Source of the DNA: Halegenticoccus soli
Lineage (GTDB): Archaea > Halobacteriota > Halobacteria > Halobacteriales > Haloferacaceae
Reading direction: 5' to 3'
DNA: 64,000 nucleotides
NCBI RefSeq assembly: GCF_002844195.1
Contig: NZ_PEND01000006.1
Span: 62,001 to 126,000 of the forward strand
Shown here: piece by piece, positions 33,948 through 42,894 of the stretch
Position numbering within the stretch: the first letter of the stretch is position 1
How the letters are laid out: each line of letters begins with the position of its first letter
Made by a program: the position numbers and the translations under genes
Notes under the pieces: generated by a model
The model's database searches: none
The model's input: the letters and a program-made list of their open reading frames with translations, nothing else
What the model was told of the DNA's origin: nothing

Positions 33948-35174
33948 TCAGTCGTCGGTCCGCGTCGTCGCTCGCGCGGCGCGCCTCGTCGCCCCCGTCG
34001 ATCCCGTCGACTCCATCGACAGCCGCTCGCTCGGGCGGGAGAGGGCGTCCTCGACGATCTCCGTCACCTCCGCTTTGAACCGCTCTCGGCCGAACCGCCG
34101 CTCGATCTCCGCCGCGTTCATGCGGAGGTTCCGCTGGAGCGCCGGATCGTCGATCACCCGAACGATCTTTTCGATCGCGTCCGATCGGGACTCGTACAGC
34201 TGTTCGTCCCGGTCGCGCACGATGGCGTGCTGGCCGCCCGTCGACGGCACGAACGGGATCGCGCCGCCGGCCGCGAGTTCCGCGACGGCCATCCCGAAGT
34301 GTTCGTACTCCTTGCCGTGGATGCCGTACTTGTGGGTACAGATCCGCTCGATGAGCTCCGACCGGGGGAGTTCGCCTTCGAGGTAGACGTACTCGCGCTC
34401 GTCCGCGAGCGCCTCGACCTCCGCGTAGTACTCCTCGTCGACGGTGGGTCCGATGACGTGCAGGTGCGTGTCGTACCCGCGCTCCCTCACGCCGTCGACG
34501 ATCCGGATCATCTCGTCGATGCGCTTGCTCCGCTCGATCCGGCCGACGGTGACGAGGCCGTCCTCGCGCTCATCCAGGGGTCGGTTGCTGAACTCGTCGG
34601 TGTCGATCGGCGGGTAGAGGACCCGCGGCCTCGTCCCGTACGCGTCCTCGACGACGTCCGCCGTCCACTCGGAGTTCGCGAGGAGGGTGTTCGTCCGGAT
34701 GTCGCTCCGCGTCACCCCCGCGATGCGGGTGCACACCCGCTCGTAGAAGCTCTCCTCCTCGACGGTCGGGTGGAAGATGTGCTCTCTGTTGTCCAGGCTC
34801 ACCGTCCAGTCGAACGGGAAGTGGATGTACTGGATCGAGTCGGACTCCAATCCGAGCTCGTTTATCGTGCTGAAGAGCAGGTCGTACTCGTCCGCGTGCC
34901 GCCTCGCGTACCGCCCGAGCAGGGCGTTCTGTAGGACGTAGTACCGTATCCCGAACGCCTCGTTGATCGTCGGCGCGATCCACCCGGCTCGTCGGACGGT
35001 CAGGTCGTCCACGTCGGTGTTGAAGTACTCGTTCAGCGCCCCGATGTCCGGGTCCGTGAGCGTGATCAGCGTCACGTCGTGGTCGTCCTGGAGCGCCTCC
35101 AGGACGTTCATACAGACCGCTTCCCCGCCACCCTTCGACATCAGGTCCATGTGGACGACGGCGACTTCTCCCAT
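33948..35174 (-). CDS. Glycosyltransferase family 4 protein
   Basis: A 408-residue GT-B protein starting MGEVAVVHMDLMSKGGGEAV, a typical start of family-4 acceptor domains. The donor half has GLVTVGRIERSKRIDEMIRI, LHVIGPTVDEEY and the EX7E-like EYEHFGMAVAELAAGGAIPF (about 285-304). Upstream in-frame sequence to 35369 is Arg/Ser-rich and includes an AT-rich promoter region, so ATG 35174 was chosen. It faces the GT4 gene at 32.5-33.8 kb across a repeat-filled gap. Confidence 0.88.
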   Translation of the reverse strand: MGEVAVVHMDLMSKGGGEAVCMNVLEALQDDHDVTLITLTDPDIGALNEYFNTDVDDLTVRRAGWIAPTINEAFGIRYYVLQNALLGRYARRHADEYDLLFSTINELGLESDSIQYIHFPFDWTVSLDNREHIFHPTVEEESFYERVCTRIAGVTRSDIRTNTLLANSEWTADVVEDAYGTRPRVLYPPIDTDEFSNRPLDEREDGLVTVGRIERSKRIDEMIRIVDGVRERGYDTHLHVIGPTVDEEYYAEVEALADEREYVYLEGELPRSELIERICTHKYGIHGKEYEHFGMAVAELAAGGAIPFVPSTGGQHAIVRDRDEQLYESRSDAIEKIVRVIDDPALQRNLRMNAAEIERRFGRERFKAEVTEIVEDALSRPSERLSMESTGSTGATRRAARATTRTDD

Positions 35175-35391
35175 GACTAGCGGGAGGTATGAGTAGTAGT
35201 AGAATACTGGTTCTGCCTGTATATTCACGGTATCACCCCCGTATCTGCTGATTTCGGGGCTTTCGACGGGTGTACTACTCCGTCGACGGTGGCGGTGTTC
35301 GTCAGTCGACACTGTCGGTCGACACCGGCCGCCGCCTTCGCTCCCGTCGACCGCGCGTATCGGCCTCACGTGGGCGACGCGAGCGACGGAG

Positions 35392-36561
35392 TCAGAGATC
35401 GAGTCCGAACAGCTCCGCCGCCTGCTCCACGTCCTTGTCCCCGCGGCCGCTCAGGTTCACGACGATCGTGTCGTGTTCGTCGGCGATCTCCTTCGCCAGC
35501 GCGACCGCGTGGCTCGACTCGAGCGCCGGGATGATCCCTTCCGTCTCGCTCAGCGTCCGGAAGGCGCCGAGTGCCTCCTCGTCGGTGACGCCGCGGTACT
35601 CGCAGCGTCCGGCGGCGCGGAACATGGCGTGCTCCGGTCCGACGCCGGGGTAGTCGAGGCCGGCCGAGACGGAGTGGACCTCCACGTCGTCGTCGATGAC
35701 GCGCGTCCGCATCCCGTGGATGACGTCCGCTCTCCCCTTCGCGAGCGGGGCCGCGTGGCGCTTCGAGTCCGCCCCCTCGCCGCCGCCCTCGGCGCCGTAG
35801 AACGTCACGTCGTCGTCGCGGAACGCGTGGAACAGGCCGATCGCGTTCGACCCGCCGCCGACGCAGGCGACGGCCGCGTCGGGCAACCCGCCGGTCTCCT
35901 CGCGGATCTGCTCGCGCGCCTCCTCGCCGATGACGGACTGGAACTCGCGGACCATCCGCGGGAACGGGTCCGGACCGACCGCCGAGCCGACGAGGTAGTG
36001 GGTTTCCTCGACGTTCCCGGCGAAGTCCTCCAGCGCGGCGTCGACGGCGTCCGCGAGGCCCGCCCCGCCCCGGGTCACCTCGTTCACCTCCGCGCCCATG
36101 AGGCGCATCCGGAAGACGTTCATCCGCTGGCGGTTGGCGTCCTTCTTCCCCATGTAGATCTCGGTGTCGAGGTCGAACAGCGCGCCGACCATCGCCGTCG
36201 CGGTGCCGTGCTGGCCCGCCCCCGTCTCGGCGATGAGGCGCGACTTCCCGGCCTTCTTCGCCAGGAGGGCCTGCCCGACCGCGTTGTTGATCTTGTGCGC
36301 GCCGCCGTGAAGCAGGTCCTCGCGCTTGAGGTAGACGTCCGCGCCGTACTCGGCCGACAGCCGCTCGGCGCGGAACAGGGGCGTCGGCCGCCCGGCGTAC
36401 GATTCGAGGACGTCGCGGAACTCGGCCCGGAACTCGGGCGTCCGCGCGACGGTCTCGTACGCCTCGGTCAACCGGTCGAGCGGTTCCTCCATGACTTCGG
36501 GGACGTGCCGGCCCCCGAACTCGCCGAACTGGCCCGGCGTCGCCTCGTCCTGTCGGGTCAT
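35392..36561 (-). CDS. trpB: Tryptophan synthase beta chain (stand-alone)
   Basis: PLP enzyme that joins indole and serine into tryptophan, 389 residues, the usual TrpB1 length. [11 protein letters not shown] starts the protein, the PLP Lys is Lys90 in [12 protein letters not shown], followed by ETGAGQHG, then GGGSNAIG as phosphate-binding loop. Neither trpA nor other trp genes adjoin it. It could be an extra TrpB for indole salvage. ACATATGT at 36583-36590 is about 26 bases before the ATG, so it is leaderless. Confidence 0.94.
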   Translation of the reverse strand: MTRQDEATPGQFGEFGGRHVPEVMEEPLDRLTEAYETVARTPEFRAEFRDVLESYAGRPTPLFRAERLSAEYGADVYLKREDLLHGGAHKINNAVGQALLAKKAGKSRLIAETGAGQHGTATAMVGALFDLDTEIYMGKKDANRQRMNVFRMRLMGAEVNEVTRGGAGLADAVDAALEDFAGNVEETHYLVGSAVGPDPFPRMVREFQSVIGEEAREQIREETGGLPDAAVACVGGGSNAIGLFHAFRDDDVTFYGAEGGGEGADSKRHAAPLAKGRADVIHGMRTRVIDDDVEVHSVSAGLDYPGVGPEHAMFRAAGRCEYRGVTDEEALGAFRTLSETEGIIPALESSHAVALAKEIADEHDTIVVNLSGRGDKDVEQAAELFGLDL

Positions 36562-36582
36562 GGGTGCACCACGGTCGGTCGG

Positions 36583-36590
36583 ACATATGT
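36583..36590 (-). promoter_or_regulatory. TATA box candidate of trpB
   Basis: ACATATGT, centred about 26 bases before the trpB start codon; it is itself an eight-base palindrome. Confidence 0.45.
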
Positions 36591-36767
36591 GCGTATCGGT
36601 GTCACGGAGTGGGTGTCGGAGTCGCAGACTCGTCGCCAGAGTCGTAAAACTCGCTGTCGGACGCGCTATCATCCGTCCGACGACAGGGCTGTACGTCGAA
36701 TGGTGTTGTGTTCGGCGACGCGTCCCGTCGTTTCGGATCGCCGTCGACGGCGGTCCGAACGGTGCCG

Positions 36768-36773
36768 TTTAAC
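36768..36773 (+). promoter_or_regulatory. TATA box candidate of nop5-flpA
   Basis: TTTAAC centred about 28 bases before the nop5 ATG (36798), fitting a leaderless transcript that covers nop5 and flpA. Confidence 0.5.
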
Positions 36774-36797
36774 CCGCCGGGCGCGCAACCGACGGCC

Positions 36798-37760
36798 ATG
36801 ACGACCGACGCCTGGTTCGCCGGGGTCGCCCCCGGCGACGTCGACGCCGCCGCCGAACGGATCCGGGAGGGGGCGGCGGACGCGCCGGACGACTGGCCCG
36901 CCCGGGCCGTCGAAGCCGGCTTCGCCGCCGACGAGGAGGAGTACTACGCGGCGCTCCGCGAGGCGACCGTCGAAGCCGCGCGGACCGCCGCGGCGGAGCG
37001 CGAGCGGGCCGACGACAGACAGCTCGTTCACGCCGTCAGAGCCATGGACGACGCCGAGCGGACCGCTAACGAGCTCGCCGAGCGCCTCTCGGAGTGGGCC
37101 GGCACGCTGTACCCGGACGCCGGCGCGGGCGTCCCGTACGCGCGGGACCTCGCCGAGGGCGAGCCCGACGGCCCCGTCGAGGAGCGCGTCGTCTCGCTCG
37201 CGCGCCGCGTCGCCGACCTCGCGGACGAGCGCGACGACCTCCGGGCGTTCATCGAGCGTCGCGCCCCGGAGGTCGCGCCGAACCTCAGCGAGATGGCCGG
37301 CCCGGTGCTCGCCGCCCGCCTGATCTCCCTCGCCGGGGGGCTCGACGCGCTGGCGAAGAAGCCGAGCGGGACCGTCCAGGTGCTCGGCGCGGAGGACGCG
37401 CTGTTCGCCCACCTGGCCGGTCGCGCCCCCTCGCCCAAGCACGGGGTGATCTTCACCCACGAGTACGTCCGCGGAACGCGTCCCGAGGACCGCGGCTCTG
37501 CGGCCCGCGCGTTCGCCGGGAAGCTGACGATCGCCGCCCGCGTGGACCGCTACGGCGGCGAGTTCCGACCCGAGATCCACGAGGAACTGCGGGAGCGCAT
37601 GGAGGCGATTCGGGCGCGCGCCGACGCGGCGGGGAGCGACAGGGACGTCAGCCGCGGCGACGGTGAGGGGGACAACGGTCGCGGTAACGGGGATACCGGT
37701 CGCGGTGACGGGGATGCCGATCACGGCGAGTGCGACGCGGATGCGGGTGAGCGCCGATGA
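36798..37760 (+). CDS. nop5: Nop5/Nop56-family box C/D RNP core protein
   Basis: Scaffold of the archaeal box C/D sRNP that guides 2'-O-methylation of rRNA and tRNA; it binds fibrillarin and the L7Ae-RNA complex. It has 320 residues. The N-terminal fibrillarin-binding domain (about 1-75) is reduced, followed by the coiled coil (about 85-160) and the Nop domain with APNLSEMAGPVLAARLISLA (about 161-180) and AKKPSGTVQVLGAEDALFAH. The C-terminal 45 residues are a Gly/Asp/Arg tail built of 21-base repeats. It overlaps flpA by four bases. Confidence 0.94.
   Translation: MTTDAWFAGVAPGDVDAAAERIREGAADAPDDWPARAVEAGFAADEEEYYAALREATVEAARTAAAERERADDRQLVHAVRAMDDAERTANELAERLSEWAGTLYPDAGAGVPYARDLAEGEPDGPVEERVVSLARRVADLADERDDLRAFIERRAPEVAPNLSEMAGPVLAARLISLAGGLDALAKKPSGTVQVLGAEDALFAHLAGRAPSPKHGVIFTHEYVRGTRPEDRGSAARAFAGKLTIAARVDRYGGEFRPEIHEELRERMEAIRARADAAGSDRDVSRGDGEGDNGRGNGDTGRGDGDADHGECDADAGERR
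37677..37718. repeat. In-frame 21-bp repeat in the nop5 tail
   Basis: Two adjacent 21-base units (37677-37697 and 37698-37718) agree at 19 of 21 positions and encode GRGNGDT-GRGDGDA-like heptads. A more diverged unit precedes them at about 37652. They form the disordered C-terminus of Nop5. Confidence 0.7.
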
Positions 37761-38392
37761 GTCCGGCGCTCCCCGAGGGCGTCGAGCGACGCGAGTTCGA
37801 CGGCCGCGAGCGGCTCGCCACGCGCGGCCCGCCGGTGTACGGCGAGCCGACCGAGGGCGGCTGGCGCGTCTGGGACGCGGGCCGGTCGAAGCTCGGCGCG
37901 ATGCTCGAACTCGGGATGGACGCGGACCTCTCGGGCGGCGACGCCGTGCTCTACCTCGGCGCGGCGAGCGGCACGACCGTCAGCCACGTCGCCGACTTCT
38001 GCGGGCCGACGTACGCCGTCGAGTTCGCGCCCCGCCCCGTCCGGGACCTCGTCGGCGTCGCCGAGGACCGCGGGAACCTCTTCCCGCTTCTGAAGGACGC
38101 GCGGCGGCCCGAGACGTACGCGCACGTCGTCGAGTCCGGGCTGGACGCGGTCGTCCAGGACGTGGCCACGCGCGGCCAGGCGCGGGTCGCGACCCGGAAC
38201 GCGCGGTTCCTCCGGGAGGGCGGGCGGCTCCTCGCGGCGATCAAGGCGCGCAGCGAGGACGTGACCGCGGATCCGGAGGACGTGTTCGACGCTGTGACGG
38301 CCGAGCTGAGCGAAGCGTACGAGATCCTCGAAACCGAGCGGCTGGAGCCGTTCCACGACGACCACCTCGGCGTCGTCGCCCGGGTGCGGTAG
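37757..38392 (+). CDS. flpA: Fibrillarin-like rRNA/tRNA 2'-O-methyltransferase
   Basis: SAM-dependent methyltransferase of the box C/D sRNP, 211 residues. SAM motif I is LYLGAASGTTVSHVADF (about 62-78); VEFAPRPVRDL follows, the catalytic Asp lies in VVQDVAT (about 133-139) and the Lys in LAAIKARSED (about 162-171). It acts on target nucleotides chosen by guide RNAs through Nop5, whose gene it overlaps (ATGA). Confidence 0.96.
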   Translation: MSPALPEGVERREFDGRERLATRGPPVYGEPTEGGWRVWDAGRSKLGAMLELGMDADLSGGDAVLYLGAASGTTVSHVADFCGPTYAVEFAPRPVRDLVGVAEDRGNLFPLLKDARRPETYAHVVESGLDAVVQDVATRGQARVATRNARFLREGGRLLAAIKARSEDVTADPEDVFDAVTAELSEAYEILETERLEPFHDDHLGVVARVR

Positions 38393-38533
38393 CCGGCGTA
38401 CGTAGGTCCGCAGAAACCCACCGACAGGTGCGGTAGCGAGCGACGAATCCGGCAGTGAACGCCGGCGGCAGACGGTGCGAAAACGCGAGTGTACGACCCG
38501 GTACTACTTTCCCTCCCTCCGCGTAGTGCGGGT

Positions 38534-39199
38534 ATGGCGTTCACGGACGAACTGGCGGCCGACGCGGAGCCGATCTTCGACGCCATCTACGACCACCCGA
38601 TGGTCCGGGGAATCGGCGACGGGACGCTGGACGAGGAGCCGTTCCGCTACTGGGTGAAACAGGACTACGTCTACCTCGTCGACTACAGCCGGGTGTTCGC
38701 GCTCGGCGCGGCGAAGGCGCCGACGCTCTCCCGGATGGGGACGTTCGCCGAACTGCTCTCGGGGACGGTCAACACCGAGATGGACCTCCACCGGTCGTAC
38801 GCGGCGGAGTTCGACATCGGCGAGGCAGAGCTGGAGGCGACGGAGCCGTCGCCGACGACGCGGGCGTACACCGACTTCCTCGTCAGGACGGCCTCGACCG
38901 GGACCTTTGGCGACCTCGTCGCCGCGCTCCTGCCGTGCATGTGGGGGTTCAACGACACGGGGACGCGGCTCGCGGCCGACGGGCTGCCCGACGACGAGCG
39001 CTACGCCGACTGGATCCGGATGTACGCCGGCGAGGAATTCACGGAACTCACCGAGTGGTGCCTGGAGCTGACGGACGAGGTGGCCGCGGCGTCGACCGAA
39101 GCCGACCGCGAGCGGTACCGCGAGCTGTTCGTCACCTCCGCGCGCTACGAGTACCGGTTCTGGGACACCGCTTGGCGGCGGGAGGGGTGGGAGCTGTGA
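38534..39199 (+). CDS. tenA: TenA-family aminopyrimidine aminohydrolase (thiaminase II), Cys type
   Basis: A 221-residue all-helical TenA protein that salvages the pyrimidine part of degraded thiamine. The catalytic Cys is in AALLPCMWGF (about 132-141), and Asp/Tyr site residues lie in QDYVYLVDYSR (about 43-53). It ends EYRFWDTAWRREGWEL. Its stop overlaps the GTG of a second TenA gene. ATG 38534 was chosen because family members start just before the first helix. Confidence 0.92.
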   Translation: MAFTDELAADAEPIFDAIYDHPMVRGIGDGTLDEEPFRYWVKQDYVYLVDYSRVFALGAAKAPTLSRMGTFAELLSGTVNTEMDLHRSYAAEFDIGEAELEATEPSPTTRAYTDFLVRTASTGTFGDLVAALLPCMWGFNDTGTRLAADGLPDDERYADWIRMYAGEEFTELTEWCLELTDEVAAASTEADRERYRELFVTSARYEYRFWDTAWRREGWEL

Positions 39200-39921
39200 C
39201 CGACGACCGCCCGCCGGAACCGAACGCCGATCGATCCGAGGATTCGGTCGCCACCCGATTCGCGGACGCGGACGCCGACCGCTTCACCGACTGGCTCCGC
39301 GATCGGTCGGAGCCGGACTGGACCGCGGCGACGGAGCACCGATTCGTCCGGGAGCTCGCCGACGGGACGATCGACGACGCCGCGTTCGCGCGCTACTTGG
39401 TCCAGGATTACCTGTTCGTCGAGTCGCTCGCGGGCCTCGTCGGGTACGCGGTCGGGCAGGCCCCGTCGATGGCCGAGAAGGCGCGGCTGGCCGAATTCCT
39501 CGGCACGGTAACCGACGAGGAGAACGACTACTTCGAGCGCTCGTTCGAGGCGCTTGGCGTCCCACCGGAGCGGTACCGCACGCCCGAACCGACCGAGACG
39601 ACCGCCGCGTTCCGCGACCTGCTCGCCGCGGCGGCCCGCGAGGGAGGGTACGCCGAGACGCTGGCCGTGTTCGTTCCCGTCGAGTGGGCGTACCGAACCT
39701 GGGCGGGGGCCGTCGACGCGCCGGACGACCCGTTCTACCTCCGCGAGTGGATCGAACTCCACGACACCCCCGAGTTCGACGGGTTCGTGGCGTGGCTCCG
39801 GGGACAGCTCGACGAGGTCGGCCCGACGCTCGCGCCGCGTCGGCAGGAGCGCGTCGCCGAGCTGTTCGAGCGGGCCGTCCGGCTCGAAGTCGCCTTCTTC
39901 GACTCGGCGTACGAGGAATAG
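39196..39921 (+). CDS. TenA-family protein, Cys-less (TenA_E-like)
   Basis: A 241-residue paralogue of the preceding gene. RYLVQDYLFVESLAGLVGYA (about 72-91) matches the TenA core. At the place of the catalytic Cys it has VFVPVEWAYRTW, with Glu and no Cys, the pattern of TenA_E proteins, some of which hydrolyse formylamino-pyrimidine intermediates in thiamine salvage. The first 30 residues are an acidic extension. GTG start overlapping the upstream TGA shows coupling with tenA. Confidence 0.85.
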   Translation: MTDDRPPEPNADRSEDSVATRFADADADRFTDWLRDRSEPDWTAATEHRFVRELADGTIDDAAFARYLVQDYLFVESLAGLVGYAVGQAPSMAEKARLAEFLGTVTDEENDYFERSFEALGVPPERYRTPEPTETTAAFRDLLAAAAREGGYAETLAVFVPVEWAYRTWAGAVDAPDDPFYLREWIELHDTPEFDGFVAWLRGQLDEVGPTLAPRRQERVAELFERAVRLEVAFFDSAYEE

Positions 39922-39951
39922 CCGCGGATCGCCTCGATCCGGGTCCACGAC

Positions 39952-39959
39952 TTATATAA
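39952..39959 (+). promoter_or_regulatory. TATA box candidate of gshA
   Basis: TTATATAA centred about 28 bases before the gshA ATG (39984); a clear leaderless-type promoter. Confidence 0.6.
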
Positions 39960-39983
39960 CAGGGCATCGCTAACACTGGCGCG

Positions 39984-41093
39984 ATGGAGCTAGGTTCGCG
40001 GGAGTCGTTCACCAGGATGGGCACGCTCGGCGTCGAGGAGGAGTTCTTCATCGTGGACGACGCCGGCCGGCCGACCTCGGGCATCGACGACCTCGTGTAC
40101 GGCGACGAGCCCCCCGAACCCCTCGCCGGGCGGATCGACCACGAACTGTTCGAATTCACGATCGAGACGCAGACGCCGCTCATCGAGCGCCCGGAGGATG
40201 CCCGCGAGGCCGTTCTCTCCGTCCGCGAGGCGCTGGTCGAACACGCCGAGCGACACGGGTACCGCATCGCCGGGGCGGGGCTCCACCCGGCGGCCAAGTG
40301 GCGCGAACTCGAACACGCGCAGAAGCCGCGGTACCGCGCCCAGCTCGACCGCATCCAGTACCCGCAGCACCGGAACACGACCGCCGGCCTGCACGTCCAC
40401 GTCGGCGTTGACGACGCGGAGAAGGCCGTCTGGATCGCCAACGAGCTCCGGTGGTACCTCGCGCCGATGCTCGCGCTCTCGGCCAATTCCCCGTTCTGGA
40501 ACGGGTTCGACACCGGGCTCGCGTCCGCCCGGGCCAAGATCTTCGAGGGGCTCCCCAACACCGGGATGCCGACCGCGTTCGAGGACTTCGAGTCCTACCA
40601 GCGGTTCGAACGCCGGATGGTCGAAACCGGCTCGATAAACGACCGCGGCGAACTCTGGTACGACGTTCGCCCGCACACCGGCCACGGGACCGTCGAGATC
40701 CGAACGCCCGACGGGCAGGCCGACCCGGACGTCGTGCTCGCGTTCGTCGAGTACGTCCACGCCCTGGTGTTAGACCTCGCCGAGCGCTACGTCGACGGCG
40801 TCGCGCCCTCGGCGCGGCGAGCGGACGGCGGGGCCGGAACCGACCTCCGGCGCGAACTCCTCGACGAGAACAAGTGGCGGGCGATGCGCTACGGCCGCGA
40901 GGCGAGCTTCGTCGACCGCGACGGCGAGGGGACGGTCGATCTCGACGAGGTCGTGGAACGCGAGTGCGACCGGCTGGGCGTGACCGGCATCCGCGAGGTG
41001 CTCGACCGCGAGAGCGGCGCAGAGCGGCAGCGACGGATCCTCGAAACCGACGGGCTCGACGCGCTTTGCGAGTCGCTCCTCGTCGAACGCTGA
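39984..41093 (+). CDS. gshA: Glutamate-cysteine ligase, haloarchaeal GshA
   Basis: ATP-dependent ligase making gamma-glutamylcysteine, the main low-molecular-weight thiol of haloarchaea (no GshB step follows). It has 369 residues of the GCS2/carboxylate-amine ligase type. [11 protein letters not shown] (about 14-24) and [14 protein letters not shown] (about 133-146) hold the metal and substrate sites; [19 protein letters not shown] (about 232-250) is another family block. It is monocistronic. Confidence 0.94.
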   Translation: MELGSRESFTRMGTLGVEEEFFIVDDAGRPTSGIDDLVYGDEPPEPLAGRIDHELFEFTIETQTPLIERPEDAREAVLSVREALVEHAERHGYRIAGAGLHPAAKWRELEHAQKPRYRAQLDRIQYPQHRNTTAGLHVHVGVDDAEKAVWIANELRWYLAPMLALSANSPFWNGFDTGLASARAKIFEGLPNTGMPTAFEDFESYQRFERRMVETGSINDRGELWYDVRPHTGHGTVEIRTPDGQADPDVVLAFVEYVHALVLDLAERYVDGVAPSARRADGGAGTDLRRELLDENKWRAMRYGREASFVDRDGEGTVDLDEVVERECDRLGVTGIREVLDRESGAERQRRILETDGLDALCESLLVER

Positions 41094-41197
41094 TCCGTTC
41101 GATCCCGATCGGCGCGCCGCGTTCGGGATCTTCGCCGTCGGCGCGCTGACAAGCAAACGTTTTTCCGCGCGCGGTTCTGACCTCCCGCGCAGAACAC

Positions 41198-41803
41198 ATG
41201 CCTGCCGACGACCCGACGGACGATCCGCAGCGGGGTGACGCGCCCGACGAGGAGGCGGCCGACGCCGGCCTCGAAGAGGACGAGACGCAGCGGACCGCCC
41301 GAAAGCGGCTCGAAGAGGGTGCCGACCGCGCGGTCGAGGAGTTCGACCAGAGCGTCGTCGACCTGCTCGCCTGGCTCCTCGACACGGAGACGCGGGCGCG
41401 GATCTACGTCTACCTGCGAAAGCACGAGAACAGCACGAGCGAGGAGGTCGCGGACGGAACGGGCCTCTATCCGAGCACGGTCCGGGAGGCGCTCGCGGAG
41501 CTGCACGACGAGGAGATCGTGACGCGGCGAAAGCGCGAGAACGCCGGGGCGGGCAACAACCCCTTCGAGTACGAGGCGATCGCGCCGAGCGAACTCGTCC
41601 GCGGCGTCGTCGGGCAGATCCAGCGCGAACTCAACACGGTGTTCAACCTCGACCGCCGGCTCGGCGGCGACGACAGCGCCGACGAACCGGTGACGATAAC
41701 CGTCGAGGACACGGACGAGGGGGACGACGAGGCGATCGAGGAGAACGCCACCGAGGAGGACGACGAGAACGCCGATCCGACCGGGGACGGCCCGGGGCGA
41801 TGA
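41198..41803 (+). CDS. Winged-helix transcriptional regulator upstream of coaD
   Basis: A 201-residue acidic protein. A winged helix-turn-helix spans about 48-115 (ETRARIYVYLRKHENSTSEE, then LYPSTVREALAELHDEEIVT). It is flanked by an acidic, probably disordered N-terminus (1-35) and an acidic tail (165-201). A short helix after the wing (ELVRGVVGQIQRELNTVFNL) may dimerise. It precedes coaD by 98 bases on the same strand. Target genes are not known. Confidence 0.8.
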   Translation: MPADDPTDDPQRGDAPDEEAADAGLEEDETQRTARKRLEEGADRAVEEFDQSVVDLLAWLLDTETRARIYVYLRKHENSTSEEVADGTGLYPSTVREALAELHDEEIVTRRKRENAGAGNNPFEYEAIAPSELVRGVVGQIQRELNTVFNLDRRLGGDDSADEPVTITVEDTDEGDDEAIEENATEEDDENADPTGDGPGR

Positions 41804-41901
41804 TCGACCGTCGGTGACCCGCCGGCCCCGCAGAAGCCGCCGCCGGTACCTCGCGGGTATCGAGCCGACCGGTTTAAGTGACGCCGCACCGACGGCGAGG
41901 T

Positions 41902-42390
41902 ATGAACGTCGCGCTGGGCGGGACTTTCGACCCCGTACACGACGGGCACCGCGCGCTTTTCGAGCGGGCGTTCGAACTGGGCGACGTGACGGTCGGGCTC
42001 ACGTCCGACGAACTCGCGCCGAAGACGAGACACGTCGACCGGAAGGTACGCCCGTACGAGGAGCGAAAGCGCGACCTCGTGGCGGAACTCGAAGAACTCG
42101 CCGAGGCGCACGACCGGGAGTTCGAGGTCAGAACGCTGGAGGAGCCGACGGGTATCGCGACCGAGCCGGGGTTCGACGTGCTCATCGTCTCGCCCGAGAC
42201 GAAGCGCGGCGGCGAGGAGGTCAACCGGATCCGCGAGAAGCGCGGGCTCGACCCCCTCCGGATCGAGGTCGTCGAGCACGTGCCCGCCGAGGACGGCGAG
42301 CGCATCTCCTCGACGCGGATCGTCCGCGGCGAGATCGACCGCCACGGGAACCTCACCCCGGAGCGCGAGGGACGGTCCTCGTCCGACTGA
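41902..42390 (+). CDS. coaD: Phosphopantetheine adenylyltransferase, archaeal type
   Basis: Transfers AMP to 4'-phosphopantetheine in coenzyme A synthesis. It has 162 residues of the nucleotidyltransferase superfamily: GGTFDPVHDGH (about 6-16) with the HxGH-like motif and RISSTRIVRGEI (about 135-146) corresponding to ISSTxxR. It ends 16 bases before a convergent gene. The ATG at 41902 is the first matching the family N-terminus. Confidence 0.95.
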   Translation: MNVALGGTFDPVHDGHRALFERAFELGDVTVGLTSDELAPKTRHVDRKVRPYEERKRDLVAELEELAEAHDREFEVRTLEEPTGIATEPGFDVLIVSPETKRGGEEVNRIREKRGLDPLRIEVVEHVPAEDGERISSTRIVRGEIDRHGNLTPEREGRSSSD

Positions 42391-42406
42391 CGCTTTTCGG
42401 AGCCAG

Positions 42407-42715
42407 TCACCAGCTCGGCGGCCGGAACCCGGCGTCTTCGAGGATCTCCTTCCACCGCGACTGGATGCTCAGTCGGGTCACGCCCATCGCGTCGGCGACG
42501 GCCGTCTGCGAGCGCTCCTCGCCGGCGATGAGCGCCCCGGCGTAGAGGCTCGCGGCGGCCGTGGCCGCCTTCGATCGGTCCGAATCGGGGATGTCCGAGA
42601 GGAAGAGGTCGGTCGCGTTCGATCGCGCGTCGGAGCCGAGCCCGAGGCGGTCGCTCGCGCGGTCGATCCGGGTGAGCCACTCCTCGTTGTCGACCCGGTC
42701 GCGGGCCCGATACAT
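42407..42715 (-). CDS. TFB-like protein with a single cyclin repeat
   Basis: A 102-residue protein similar to the last cyclin repeat of TFB: SKAATAAASLYAGALIAGEE (about 48-67), then SQTAVADAMGVTRLSIQSRW (about 69-88), which matches the helix-turn-helix of the second repeat. The zinc ribbon, B-reader and first repeat are absent, and the gene starts normally, with TTTATA about 28 bases upstream. It may modulate TFB or bind BRE-like DNA by itself; this is inference. Confidence 0.82.
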   Translation of the reverse strand: MYRARDRVDNEEWLTRIDRASDRLGLGSDARSNATDLFLSDIPDSDRSKAATAAASLYAGALIAGEERSQTAVADAMGVTRLSIQSRWKEILEDAGFRPPSW

Positions 42716-42740
42716 GGGTGTCGCGTTCGCCTCGAACGCA

Positions 42741-42746
42741 TATAAA
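42741..42746 (-). promoter_or_regulatory. TATA box candidate of the TFB-like gene
   Basis: TTTATA on the minus strand, centred about 28 bases before the start at 42715. For the tRNA on the other strand a separate TTTCTTAC lies at 42778-42785, 27 bases before its 5' end. Confidence 0.55.
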
Positions 42747-42810
42747 CTGTCCAGCCGACGGCGTGGGCTAACGACAGTTTCTTACTCGGCTTGGCTGTAG
42801 TGGGTGGTGC

Positions 42811-42894
42811 GCGTGGGTAGCCAAGCCAGGAAACGGCGCAGCGCTTAGGACGCTGTCCCGTAGGGGTCCGCCGGTTCAAATCCGGTCCCACGCA
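42811..42894 (+). tRNA. tRNA-Leu (anticodon UAG)
   Basis: An 84-base class II tRNA without intron. Acceptor arms GCGTGGG and CCCACGC pair fully, and the discriminator is A. The D region is GCCAAGCCAGGAAACGGC. The anticodon stem CAGCG/CGCTG encloses CTTAGGA, giving anticodon UAG. A long variable arm (around TCCCGTAGGGG) and T arm CCGGTTCAAATCCGG follow. The CCA end is not encoded. Confidence 0.96.
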
